From a bacterium (GTDB lineage Bacteria; Krumholzibacteriota; Krumholzibacteriia; LZORAL124-64-63): a stretch of 64,000 bases of DNA. The stretch is from assembly GCA_016712675.1 (NCBI GenBank), contig JADJQR010000001.1, positions 3,038,001 to 3,102,000 of the forward strand, in the 5' to 3' direction. A program made the position numbers and the translations under genes. The notes beneath the pieces were generated by a model. The model made no database searches, was not told where the DNA came from, and saw only the letters and a program-made list of their open reading frames with translations. Each line of letters opens with the position of its first letter. Position 1 is the first letter of the stretch. Shown in pieces: positions 42,123 through 51,471 of this stretch.

Positions 42123-45100
42123 TCAAGGCGCCGGGAGACGACGACGCAACCGGCGGAATCTCAGCAGGCTGCCGGCACGGGCAAAGCCGTCCTCGGTCAG
42201 CGCGGCCAGGGTCGGCAGCAGGATCGTGGTCAGGAAGGCGCTGACCAGCAGACCGCCCATGATCACCAGGGCCATCGAGTAGTAGTACACCCCGCCCAGC
42301 GACGGCCGCTGCACGACGATCGGCACCAGCCCGATCAGCGTCGTCAACGCGGTCATGATGATGGGCCGCAGGCGCTCGCGGCCGCCCAGCAGCATCGCCG
42401 CCTCGCGAGCCATGCCGCGGCGACGGTACTGGTTGATGTGCTCGAGCATGACGATGCCGTTGTTGACCACGATGCCGATCAGCAGCAGCAGGCCGATGGC
42501 CGCCGGCTGGTCGAAGCCGGTGCCCGTCAGGTGCAGCGTCCAGAAGGCGCCGGCCAGCGCGAAGGGCAGGGCCACCATCAGCGCCACGGCCTGGCGCACC
42601 GACTCGAACAGGCCGGCCATCACGGCGTAGACCAGCAGGAGCGCCAGCGCCAGGTTGATGCCGAACTCGCGCGACTGCTCCTTCTGCCGGTTCTGCCAGG
42701 TCCCGAAGGTCCAGTGGTAGCCGTAGGGGAACTCCATGCCCGCCATGGCCGCCTCGATGCGGGGCAGGAACTCCTCCCGCGTGCCGCCCTCGTAACGGGC
42801 GTTCACCCAGACGCTGGTCAGGCGGTTGTCGCGCTCGATGTGCTCGCGGCCAGGGCGTTCGACCAGGTCGGCCATCGCGCCCAGCGGCACGCGACCGCCG
42901 TCCGCAGGCCACAGCGGCAGGCGGGCCAGCTGCTCGACGCTCTCGTCGGCCCGCTCGTCGAGGGTCAGGCGCATCTCGCGCTCGCCTTCGGGCGTGCGGA
43001 AGCGGCGCAGGCGCTGGCCGCGGTAGGTGAGCCCGACCACCTCGGCCACCTGCGTGGCGGGCAGTCCGTAACGGGCGGCCAGGTCGCGATCCGGCTCGAT
43101 GTGCAGTTCCTGTCGGGCCTCGGCCCGACGGGCCTGCGGCTCGACCAGTCCGGGCACCGCCTCCAGGCGCGCGACGGCCTCCTCGGCCAGGCGCATCAGG
43201 ACCTCCGTGTCCTCGCCCACCAGCTGGAAGGCCACGAAATTGCCGCCGCCCCGCCCGCCGCGCCAGCCCTGGCGGCTCTCCTCCACCTGCAGCCGTACGC
43301 CGGCAATGGACGGCAGCACCTCGCGCAGGCGCCGTCGCACCAGCGCGATGTTGTCCTCGGTCGCCTGGCCTTCCTTCAGGTAGACGCGGGTCATGACCCA
43401 GTTGTCGTTCCAGAAGCTGTAGATGGACCGGGCGAGCAGGTGCTCGCGATGGGGCTCCAGCGCACCCTCGACCTTCGAGACCAGGTCGCGCTTGCGCTCG
43501 AGGCTCAGTTCCTCGCTGATGTCGTAGCGGAGCTGGACGAACAGCTCGCTCTCGCTGGTGTCGAAGTTCTTGTCGACCTTCTGGAACGGGTAGACCGCCG
43601 AAGCCACGACCGCCAGGCCGGCCACGAGCGCGACCCAGCGCCGCCGCAGGCTCCAGGCCAGCAGTCGCTCGTAGCGGATCTCGAGCGCCGTGAGCCAGCG
43701 GTCGCGCGGCCGCGGCGCCGAATGGATGTACCGGGCCGTCGCCAGCGGGATCAGCGTCTGGCTGATGAACAGCGAGGCCAGCAGCGTCAGGCAGACGGTG
43801 ACGCCCAGCTCCTTCAGGTAGATGTTCATCTCGCTGGGCTTGTTGAAGATCAGCGGCAGGAAGACGATCACCGAGGTCAGCGTGGCCGCCGTCACCGCGG
43901 TGGCCACCTCGCGCGAACCCTCGCGGGCGGCGGTGGCCGGGTCGGCGCCCTGTTCGCGGTGGCGGAAGATGTTCTCCATCACCACCACGGCGTTGTCCAC
44001 GAGCATGCCGATGCCGACGATCAGCCCCAGCAGCGTCAGCGTGTTCAGCGAGTGCCCTTGCGCCCAGATCACGCCGCAGGTGACCACCAGGGAGAACGGG
44101 ATGCAGGCCACGGCCGCCATCGTCGTGGACAGGCGCCGCAGGAAGAGGAACAGCACGACCGTGGCCAGCAGGGCGCCGAAGATGCCGGTGAAGGCTAGGT
44201 CGCGCAGCGTCTTGCGGATCTCGTCGCCCTGGCTGAACCAGACCAGGAAGTTGACGCCTTCGAGCTCAGGATCGTCGGCCAGGCCGGCGATCACGCGCTG
44301 CAGTTCGTCGCAGACCTCGACCGTGTTGGCACGCGCCTCCTGCGCGACCGTCACCCCGATCGCGAAATCCCCGTCCAGGTGCCTGCCGTACTCGAGCGGC
44401 GGCTCCTGGTAGATGACGTCGGCCACGTCGCGCACGCGCAGGCCGTCGGCGCGCAGGGGCAGGTCGCGGATCTCGTCCACTCCGCCGAAGGTGCCCACCG
44501 TCCGCAGGGTGTAGCGGGAGTCGACCCCCTCGACGCGCCCGAGCGACTGGTCGAAGTTGCCTGACCGCAGCGCGCGCGCCACGTCGCGCACGTCGACGCG
44601 ATGCCGTTCGAGGTCCTCCGTCCGCAGGTTGACCCGCACCTCGCGCGGGTTGACGCCGTCCAGGCGGACCTGGGCCACGCCGGGCACGCGCTCGAGCGGG
44701 CGGATGATCCGGCGTTCAAGCAGATCGTAGCTCTCGCTCAGGTCGCGCGGCGAGCTGAGGCGCCCCTCCAGGACCGGCATCTCCGCCTCACGCGCGTCCC
44801 AGTTCGTCGAGACCTGGATGTCGCCCAGGTCGTCCGGCAGCTCGCCGCGGATCCTGTCCAGGCGTTCCCACACCTCGACGCGGGCCAGCTGCATGTCCGT
44901 CGACCAGTCGAATTCCAGCCGCAGGCGGCCGCCGTCCGAGCCGCACTGCGACCACAGGCTGCGCAGCCCGCGCACCGAGCCGACGGCGTCCTCGACCGGG
45001 CGCACGACCATGCGCTCGACCTGCTCGGGCGAGGCGCTGTCCCACGGCAGGTGGATGAACAGCTGCGGCTGCACGACCTCGGGCATGAACGCCAGCGGCA

Positions 45101-45212
45101 GGCGCGTCAGGGCCACGGCCCCCAGCACCACCAGGCTGGCGATGAGCGTCAGCGCGGTGACCGGCCGCCGGATGGCTAGTTCGGGCAGGCTGAAGCCGGG
45201 CTGCCCTGCCAT
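42123..45212 (-). CDS. RND efflux transporter, second pump of a pair
   Basis: A 1029-residue inner-membrane RND pump that exports substrates using the proton gradient. The usual twelve-helix layout is visible, with two large periplasmic loops. The helix-4 motif is LIVGIGMLVDNAVVVMEN near 400, with one Asp (AcrB has two in GLLVDDAIV), and GIVVNNGIVMLEHINQYRRR near 935. It begins three bases after the stop of the other pump gene. It is 3% shorter than AcrB and less similar to HAE1 drug pumps than to multidrug or metal pumps of the MdtBC/CusA size; the substrate cannot be named. No TolC-like gene is adjacent. Confidence 0.93.
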   Translation of the reverse strand: MAGQPGFSLPELAIRRPVTALTLIASLVVLGAVALTRLPLAFMPEVVQPQLFIHLPWDSASPEQVERMVVRPVEDAVGSVRGLRSLWSQCGSDGGRLRLEFDWSTDMQLARVEVWERLDRIRGELPDDLGDIQVSTNWDAREAEMPVLEGRLSSPRDLSESYDLLERRIIRPLERVPGVAQVRLDGVNPREVRVNLRTEDLERHRVDVRDVARALRSGNFDQSLGRVEGVDSRYTLRTVGTFGGVDEIRDLPLRADGLRVRDVADVIYQEPPLEYGRHLDGDFAIGVTVAQEARANTVEVCDELQRVIAGLADDPELEGVNFLVWFSQGDEIRKTLRDLAFTGIFGALLATVVLFLFLRRLSTTMAAVACIPFSLVVTCGVIWAQGHSLNTLTLLGLIVGIGMLVDNAVVVMENIFRHREQGADPATAAREGSREVATAVTAATLTSVIVFLPLIFNKPSEMNIYLKELGVTVCLTLLASLFISQTLIPLATARYIHSAPRPRDRWLTALEIRYERLLAWSLRRRWVALVAGLAVVASAVYPFQKVDKNFDTSESELFVQLRYDISEELSLERKRDLVSKVEGALEPHREHLLARSIYSFWNDNWVMTRVYLKEGQATEDNIALVRRRLREVLPSIAGVRLQVEESRQGWRGGRGGGNFVAFQLVGEDTEVLMRLAEEAVARLEAVPGLVEPQARRAEARQELHIEPDRDLAARYGLPATQVAEVVGLTYRGQRLRRFRTPEGEREMRLTLDERADESVEQLARLPLWPADGGRVPLGAMADLVERPGREHIERDNRLTSVWVNARYEGGTREEFLPRIEAAMAGMEFPYGYHWTFGTWQNRQKEQSREFGINLALALLLVYAVMAGLFESVRQAVALMVALPFALAGAFWTLHLTGTGFDQPAAIGLLLLIGIVVNNGIVMLEHINQYRRRGMAREAAMLLGGRERLRPIIMTALTTLIGLVPIVVQRPSLGGVYYYSMALVIMGGLLVSAFLTTILLPTLAALTEDGFARAGSLLRFRRLRRRLPAP

Positions 45213-45215
45213 GGC

Positions 45216-48200
45216 TCAGGCCCCCTCGCGGCCGGCGCGCTCGGGCAGCAGGCCGTAGACGGCGGGAATGACCACCAGCGTGAGCAGCGTGCTGAACCCC
45301 AGGCCGAAGGCGACGGTGATGGCCAGCGGCGAGCGCAGCTCGGCGCCCTCGCCCCACGCCAGCGCCATCGGCAGCAGGCCCAGCACCGTCGTCAGCGTGG
45401 TCATGAGGATGGGCCGCAGCCGCAGGTGGCCGGCCCGCACGAGGGCGGCGTCGCGCGGCAGGCCCACGTCGCGCCGCAGGCGGTTGACCGTGTCGATGAG
45501 CACGATCGCGTTGTTGACCACGATCCCGGTCAGCATCACGGCGCCGATCAGCACGATCACGGTCACGGTCGTGCCGGTGGCCAGCAGGCCGCCGATGACG
45601 CCGATCAGCGCCAGCGGGATCGTCAGCAGCACGATGAACGGGTGCAGGAAGGACTCGAAGGTCGCGGCCATGACCAGGTAGACCAGGAAGACGGCCAGCC
45701 CCAGCGCGAAGAGCAGGCTGTCGAAGCTGCTGCGCATCTCGGCGTTCTGCCCCCCCAGCTCCGTGGACAGGCCGCGTGGCGGCGGATTGGCCGCCAGCAC
45801 GGCCTGGACGTCGGTGACCGCGGCGCCCAGGCTGCGTCCGGACAGGCCGGCCGAGATGACGGCGGCCCTCTGCTGCTTGAGGCGATGGATCTCGGCGGGG
45901 CCTCGCGCCTCGCTCACGTCCGCCACCGACAGCAGGCGCAGCGGGGTGCCGTCCGGACCGGGCAGCACCAGGTTGCGCACATCGTCGACCGTGCGACGGT
46001 CCTGCTCGCGGTTGCGCAGGCGGACGTCGATCTGCCGGTCCTCCTCCTTGTAGCGCGTGGGCACGACGCCCAGCACGCGGCCGCGCAGCGTCTCGGACAA
46101 CGCACCCATGTCCAGGCCCAGCGCCGCCAGGCGCTCGCGGTCGAACACGACCTGCAGCTCCGGGTTGCCGGCCTCGAGCGAGGAGCGCACGTCGACCAGG
46201 CCGGGCACGGCCGCCAGGCGGCGGGCCAGGTCCAGCGACCACGACCGCAGGTCCTCCAGGTTCTCGCCGTAGACGATGACCTCGATCGGCGTCTTCAGGC
46301 TGAAGTAGCTGGGCCTGCCGAACTTCACCTCGACGTCCGGCAGGCCGGAGAAGTCCGCGCGCAGGCGCTCGATGACGGCGGCCTCCGCGGCATCGTCGCC
46401 GCGGTCGGCCATCACCAGGTTCAGCTGGCCCAGGTTCTCGGCCTTCGTGACCAGCGACATGCCGCCGGCGGCCAGGCGGCTGCCGATGGTCGCGTACTGG
46501 CGCTCGAGTCCGGGCTCGGCGGCGGCGGCCTCCTCCATCCCGCGCACGGTGCGGTCGGTGGCCGCCAGCGAGGCGCCCTCGGGCAGCTTGACCTCGAAGT
46601 GGAACTCGCCCTCGCTCAGTTCGGGGATCAGTTCCGTGTCCAGGAAGCGCACGGCCCACAGCGAGGCGGCCAGCAGGCCGAAGGCCACCGCCACGGTCAG
46701 CGTCCGCCGGCGCAGCGCGGCCTCCAGCGCGCGGCCGTAGGCCTTCGACAGCCGGCCCAGCGTGGCCGGCGCCTCCAGCCCGGATTGCCGGTCGGCCGGG
46801 GGCGCTGCGCGCGCGCCGTCCTCCGCCCCGTCGCCGGGCGCGACCAGGCGGGCGCCGAGCGCGCTGAGCATGGGGATGAGGGTGATCGCGACCGCCAGCG
46901 ACGCCAGGAGGCTGATGGTCACCGTGAGGGCCTGGTCCCGGAACAGCTGGCCGGCAACACCCTCGACGAAGACGATCGGCAGGAACACGGCCACCGTCGT
47001 CAGGGTCGAGGCGGTCACGGCCGGCCCCATCTCCACGGTGCCCTCCACGACGGCCCGCGCCAGGGGCAGGCCGCGCTGCCGGCGCTGGTGGATCGACTCG
47101 AGCACGACAATGGAGTTGTCGACCAGCATGCCGATGCCGAGCGTCAGGCCGCCGAGCGACATGATGTTCAGCGAGATGTCCAGGCGGTACATCGCCACGA
47201 AGGTCGCGATCACGGAGATCGGGATCGAGGTGCCGATGATCAGCGTGCTGCGCGCGTCGCGCAGGAACAGGAACAGGACGGCCATCGCCAGCACGCCGCC
47301 GAACAGGGCGGCGTTCCGCACCTCGGCCACGGCCTGCTCGATGAACTTCGACTGGTCGAACAGCACGGTCAGCTCGTAGCCCGGCGGCAGCCTGCTGTCC
47401 TGCCAGGCGGCGATGCGCTCGCGCAACCGCGCCACGGTGCCGACGGTGTTGGCGTCGCCTTCCTTGTAGATGGCGATCTCGACCGACTCGCGGCCGCCCA
47501 CCCGCGTGATCTCCTCGCGTTCGCGCGCGCCGCGCCGCACCTCCGCCACCTCCCTGAGGCGGACCGGCGGCGCACCCGGGAGGCTGACGATCAGGTCACC
47601 GATCTCCTCGACCGTGTCGAACTCGTTGATCGTGCGCACCAGGAACTGGCTGTCCCGACCGCGCAGCGCGCCCCCGGGCAGGTTCACGTTGCCGACGCCG
47701 ACCACCTGCCGCAGGCGCTCGAGCGGCAGGCCCAGCGCAGCCAGGCGCTCCTGGTCGACCTCGACCTGGATCTCCTCCTCGAGCCCGCCCTTGATGCCGG
47801 CGGCCGCCACCCCCTTGACGGTCTCGAAGTCCTGCTTCAACTGCTTCTCGGCCAGTCGCCGCTGTGCGGTCAGGTCGCCGGGTCCGGTCAGCGCCAGGCG
47901 CACCACCGGGTCCAGCGCCGGATCGAACCGCAGGACAACGGGGTCCAGCGCCTCGGCCGGCAGGACCAGGCGGTCCAGCTTCTCGCGGACCTCCATCGCC
48001 AGCTGGTCCATGTCGGCGCCCCACTCGAACTCGAGGATGACCTCCGATTGCCCGGGCCTGGACACCGAGTGGATGGACTGCAGCCCGCGCAGGACACCGA
48101 CGGCCTCCTCGACCGGGCGCGTGACCAGGTTCTCGACTTCCTGCGGCGCCGTGTCAGGGAACGAGGTCTGCACGGTGAGCGAGGGGTAGCTGATCTCGGG

Positions 48201-48314
48201 GAACAGCTCGAGCGACAGGCGGCTGTAGCCGACCACGCCGAAGGCGATGACCGCCAGCGAGGCCATCACCACGCTGACGCGGCGGCGCACCGCCAGCTCG
48301 ACCAGCGTCCGCAT
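45216..48314 (-). CDS. RND efflux transporter, first pump of a pair
   Basis: A 1032-residue RND pump. The N-terminus (MRTLVELAVRRRVSVVMASL) is a standard amphipathic start, ELFPEISYPSLTVQTSFPDT follows helix 1, the helix-4 motif is LTLGIGMLVDNSIVVLES near 398, and GIVVNNAIVLIDTVNRLRRD is near 940. It differs from the second pump in many stretches, so the two may form a mixed trimer as MdtB and MdtC do. Its ATG overlaps the adaptor stop by one base (TGATG), and the pump downstream is three bases away, so all three come from one transcript. Confidence 0.94.
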   Translation of the reverse strand: MRTLVELAVRRRVSVVMASLAVIAFGVVGYSRLSLELFPEISYPSLTVQTSFPDTAPQEVENLVTRPVEEAVGVLRGLQSIHSVSRPGQSEVILEFEWGADMDQLAMEVREKLDRLVLPAEALDPVVLRFDPALDPVVRLALTGPGDLTAQRRLAEKQLKQDFETVKGVAAAGIKGGLEEEIQVEVDQERLAALGLPLERLRQVVGVGNVNLPGGALRGRDSQFLVRTINEFDTVEEIGDLIVSLPGAPPVRLREVAEVRRGAREREEITRVGGRESVEIAIYKEGDANTVGTVARLRERIAAWQDSRLPPGYELTVLFDQSKFIEQAVAEVRNAALFGGVLAMAVLFLFLRDARSTLIIGTSIPISVIATFVAMYRLDISLNIMSLGGLTLGIGMLVDNSIVVLESIHQRRQRGLPLARAVVEGTVEMGPAVTASTLTTVAVFLPIVFVEGVAGQLFRDQALTVTISLLASLAVAITLIPMLSALGARLVAPGDGAEDGARAAPPADRQSGLEAPATLGRLSKAYGRALEAALRRRTLTVAVAFGLLAASLWAVRFLDTELIPELSEGEFHFEVKLPEGASLAATDRTVRGMEEAAAAEPGLERQYATIGSRLAAGGMSLVTKAENLGQLNLVMADRGDDAAEAAVIERLRADFSGLPDVEVKFGRPSYFSLKTPIEVIVYGENLEDLRSWSLDLARRLAAVPGLVDVRSSLEAGNPELQVVFDRERLAALGLDMGALSETLRGRVLGVVPTRYKEEDRQIDVRLRNREQDRRTVDDVRNLVLPGPDGTPLRLLSVADVSEARGPAEIHRLKQQRAAVISAGLSGRSLGAAVTDVQAVLAANPPPRGLSTELGGQNAEMRSSFDSLLFALGLAVFLVYLVMAATFESFLHPFIVLLTIPLALIGVIGGLLATGTTVTVIVLIGAVMLTGIVVNNAIVLIDTVNRLRRDVGLPRDAALVRAGHLRLRPILMTTLTTVLGLLPMALAWGEGAELRSPLAITVAFGLGFSTLLTLVVIPAVYGLLPERAGREGA

Positions 48315-49480
48315 CAGCGGGCGGCCGCGGCGTTCGAGTCCGCCGCGCCGGGAACCACGGCGTCGGCCTCGAGGATCCTCACCGTCGCCCCGTGCTTGAG
48401 CGAACGCTGTCCGCGCACGACGACCTGCTCGCCGGCGGACAGACCGGTGACCACCTGCGCGCGCGTGTCATCGGTGAAGCCCGGTTCCACGACGCGGCGC
48501 TCGGCCACGGTCGCGCCGCCGGACGGCGCACCGACCACGAACACGACCGACTCGCCCTTGTCCGTCAGCAGGGCCTCGCGCGGCACCAGCACCACGCCTT
48601 CGCGACGCTCGGTAACCACCTTGACCTGCGCGAAGTCGCCGGGGCGGGTGCCCGAAGGGTAGCGATCCACCTCGATGGTCAGCTTGATGGTGCCGCTGGC
48701 CGGGTCGATGACGGGGCTGACCAGCTTGATGCGCCCGTCCAGCCGCGTCCCGTCGCTGTCGAGCACCAGCTCGACCGGCTGCTCGGCCTGCAGGCGCGCG
48801 AACTCCTTCGCCGGCACGTGCACGCGCCCGAGAAGGGGCTGGAAGTCGGCCAGCGCGAACAGCTCGGTGCCGACGGCGAGATTCTGGCCGACACCGACCC
48901 GTCGCGCCGTCACGCGCCCGCTGAACGGCGCCGTGACCGTCGTGTACGAGAGGTCCAGGCGCGCCAGGCCCTCGTCCGCCTCGGCGCTCGCCAGGTCGGC
49001 GCGCGCGGCCTGGAACTCCTCCTCGGTCACCAGCTGCCCGGCCACCATCGCCTCCAGGCGCTCGTAGCGCGCCCGCAGGTTCGCCGTCCGCGCCTCGGCC
49101 TGAGCCACGCGCAGCCGGTATTCGTCGTTGGCCACCACCAGCAGCGCCTGGCCCTCCCGCACGTCGTCGCCCTCTTCGGCCAGCAGCCGGGAGACCACAC
49201 CGGTTACGCGCGCCAGGACGATGGCCTCCTTCTCCGCTTCCAGCGTGGCGGTGGCCTGGTAGTGGCGGGCGATGGCGCCGGTGACCGCCGGCTGCACGGC
49301 CACGGGCAGGGCCTGCTCGGGCGGGGCCGCCGGCGCGGCACCGCCCGGAATGGCGGCGCTGCTCTCCTTTTTCCCTCCGCAGCCAACCAGGAGGGACAGG
49401 AGGACAAGCACGGGCAGCAGGGGCAGCAGGGTGCAGGTGACGGGTGAACCTAGCGGTCGGAAGCGGGCCGGGTGGACCAT
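48314..49480 (-). CDS. RND efflux periplasmic adaptor (membrane fusion protein)
   Basis: A 388-residue lipoprotein adaptor that joins the pump to an outer-membrane channel. Lipobox LLVGC near residue 34. The biotinyl-lipoyl-like halves lie at about 75-100 (EAEKEAIVLARVTGVVSRLL) and 170-195 (TVTAPFSGRVTARRVGVGQN), flanking a helical hairpin (EYRLRVAQAEARTANLRARY), then beta-barrel and membrane-proximal domains. It starts the pump operon. No strong ribosome site was found before the ATG. Confidence 0.92.
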   Translation of the reverse strand: MVHPARFRPLGSPVTCTLLPLLPVLVLLSLLVGCGGKKESSAAIPGGAAPAAPPEQALPVAVQPAVTGAIARHYQATATLEAEKEAIVLARVTGVVSRLLAEEGDDVREGQALLVVANDEYRLRVAQAEARTANLRARYERLEAMVAGQLVTEEEFQAARADLASAEADEGLARLDLSYTTVTAPFSGRVTARRVGVGQNLAVGTELFALADFQPLLGRVHVPAKEFARLQAEQPVELVLDSDGTRLDGRIKLVSPVIDPASGTIKLTIEVDRYPSGTRPGDFAQVKVVTERREGVVLVPREALLTDKGESVVFVVGAPSGGATVAERRVVEPGFTDDTRAQVVTGLSAGEQVVVRGQRSLKHGATVRILEADAVVPGAADSNAAAAR

Positions 49481-49561
49481 CGGGGGCGCGTCCCTTCGGG
49501 GGTGCGGGGCAAGCCGATTGACGGCGGGAACAGGTTCTACGCGGCGGGAGTCACCCGGGTT

Positions 49562-50659
49562 TCACGCACCAGGGTAGTCCCGGTCCAGGACCCGGCGCCA
49601 CAGGCGGCGGTGGTCCTCCTCGGCGGGGCTGGCCAGCAGAAGCGTGTCCTCGTCGCCCTCGGCCTGCGGCGTGCGCGCCTGCAGCAGCGACTCGTCACCC
49701 AGGGCCAGGAAATCGTCATGCGTCCACGGATGGTAGCGGTGCCAGAACCCGCAGTGCCAGAGGAAGAAACGCTCGACACGACCGAGCCCTTTGGCGTCGT
49801 CCCCGAAGTGCTCGCAGGCCAGGTCGACGAAGCGGCGCATGATGGCCCAGCGCTCGCCGACGGTCGGGTACCAGGGCTCGCCCGCCAACAGCTCGCGGAA
49901 GATCCAGGGCTTGACCAGGGCGCCGCGGGCGACCAGGAACGACCGCACGCGCGTCTGCCCGCGGCGCCGGTCCAGGTCCCAGGGCGTGAGGATGTCGCCG
50001 TTGCCGAGCACGGGAATCGCCACCGCGGCAGCGGCCTCGTCGATGAGCTCCCAGCGGGCGCTCTGGCGGTAGCGCTGCGCGCGCGTGCGCCCGTGGATGC
50101 CCAGCGCGTCGGCACCTGCGTCCTCGCAGCGGCGAGCCAGGTCGACGACGTTCAGCTTGTCCTCGCTGTAGCCCAGCCGCAGCTTGACCGAAAGCGGCAG
50201 CGGCACGGCCTCGCGCACGGTCCTGACGATCTCGGCCAGCTTCGCCGGCCGCTGCAGGAGCGCCGCGCCGGAACCCCGCTTGACGATGAGGTCGATGGGA
50301 CAGCCGAAGTTCAGGTCGATGAAGCGGGCGCCGGCGTCCGCGGCCATCCGGGCGGCCCCGGCCATCGCCTCGGCGTGCTTGCCGGCCAGCTGCACCCCGA
50401 AGGCGTCCTCCTCCGGATGGTGGCGCAGGAGCGGCTTCTCGCCGCCGGTCACCAGCTTGTGCGCCAGGATCATCTCGCTGCAGGTCAGCTGCGCGCCGAA
50501 CGAGCGGCACAGCCTGCGGTAGGGCAGGTTGCCGCCCATGGCCATGGGCGAAAGCGCCAGGACGTCGCGGAACAGGTCACTGCCTGTCCCAGCGTTCTGG
50601 CGCTCGCCTTGACGCTCGTCCTGCGGGCCGCGGCCCTCGTCGCTGCCGGCCGCGAGCAC
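49562..50659 (-). CDS. tRNA-dihydrouridine synthase, Dus3-like
   Basis: A 365-residue flavin enzyme that reduces uridine to dihydrouridine in tRNA. The TIM-barrel marks are LALSPMAMGGNLPYRRLCR, LTCSEMILAHKLVTGG, the catalytic Cys near 116 in NFGCPIDLIVKRGSGAALL, KLRLGY and HGRTRAQRY, then PVLGNGDILTPWD. The GCPIDLIVKRGSG text resembles the eukaryotic Dus3 signature (GCPIDL) more than DusA, DusB or DusC (GCPxxKV). The GTG at 50659 is favoured because an earlier ATG would overlap the ferritin-like gene by 41 bases; no strong ribosome site marks it. The substrate position in tRNA is not known. Confidence 0.88.
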   Translation of the reverse strand: MLAAGSDEGRGPQDERQGERQNAGTGSDLFRDVLALSPMAMGGNLPYRRLCRSFGAQLTCSEMILAHKLVTGGEKPLLRHHPEEDAFGVQLAGKHAEAMAGAARMAADAGARFIDLNFGCPIDLIVKRGSGAALLQRPAKLAEIVRTVREAVPLPLSVKLRLGYSEDKLNVVDLARRCEDAGADALGIHGRTRAQRYRQSARWELIDEAAAAVAIPVLGNGDILTPWDLDRRRGQTRVRSFLVARGALVKPWIFRELLAGEPWYPTVGERWAIMRRFVDLACEHFGDDAKGLGRVERFFLWHCGFWHRYHPWTHDDFLALGDESLLQARTPQAEGDEDTLLLASPAEEDHRRLWRRVLDRDYPGA

Positions 50660-50663
50660 GGAC

Positions 50664-51197
50664 CTACCCGCCGTCCAGCATCGGGTTGCCGTCGAAGCCG
50701 GCAAAGCCCTCGGGGTCGGCCAGGTAGTCGTAGGTGTTCTTCAGCAGCGCGTAGTGGTTGCGCTCCTCGGCGGCCAGGTGGGTGAAGATACCCTTGGCGC
50801 GCGCGCTGGTCACGGCTGCGGCGGCACCGTCGTACAGCGCGAAGCCGCGCCGCTCGACGTCCATCGCGCCCTTGAGGATCTCGAGTTCCTCCGGCAGGTA
50901 GTCGTACGGATCATGCGCGGCGGCCAGCGCCGTGTCGAAGATCCGGCGCACGTCCACGATGTGGTCATCGTCGACATCGGGCAGCACATCGAGATTGCGC
51001 TCGCGCAGCAGGTCCTCGCGCATGCGCACCAGATGCGCCTTGTGGCCGGCCTCGTCCTTGGCCAGCGAATTGAACAGGTTGCGCTCGAACGTGGTCGGCG
51101 CCTTCTCAGCCCGGTTCTGGAAGAACGCCATGCCCTCTTCCTCGAAGGCGATGGCCTTCTCCAGGATCTCTACGCACAGCCTCAGGTCGTCGCTCAT
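50664..51197 (-). CDS. Ferritin-like/rubrerythrin-family diiron protein
   Basis: A 177-residue four-helix protein of the ferritin-like superfamily. Possible diiron ligands are seen in AIAFEEEGMAFF, LAKDEAGHKAHL, LKGAMDVERRGFALY and LAAEERNHYALL, giving the usual E and ExxH pairs. There is no rubredoxin-type Cys cluster, so it is not a full rubrerythrin. Such proteins often act on peroxide or as oxygen-sensing partners. GGAG lies just before the ATG. The Dus3-like gene follows five bases later. Confidence 0.87.
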   Translation of the reverse strand: MSDDLRLCVEILEKAIAFEEEGMAFFQNRAEKAPTTFERNLFNSLAKDEAGHKAHLVRMREDLLRERNLDVLPDVDDDHIVDVRRIFDTALAAAHDPYDYLPEELEILKGAMDVERRGFALYDGAAAAVTSARAKGIFTHLAAEERNHYALLKNTYDYLADPEGFAGFDGNPMLDGG

Positions 51198-51471
51198 GGG
51201 GCTCCTCCAGGGTCGGTCCCGGTCGTTGCGGACCCGTCAATGGTAATCGCCGCCGGGGCGAATGCCATGAAAAATCAGGGCGTCGCGAGCGACCTGTTGA
51301 AATGCCGTCAGGGGCCTGCTAGTTTGCCAACAGGATGGTGTTGCGCTGTTACAAGTGCAATAAAGTCCGAATTTTGCGGACCCGGCGCCCTTGGCCCGGG
51401 TCGCCGGTCCGGCTCGAAATCCCAGCGCGCCGCCCCGCCCCCGGGACGACGCGGCCCACAAGGAGGGCGTG

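Noticed and set aside
45426-48662. A 1078-codon open frame on the plus strand
   Set aside because: It is fully antisense to the RND pump and adaptor genes, has Arg/His/Gln-rich low-complexity text with no domain, and arises from GC-rich codon bias.
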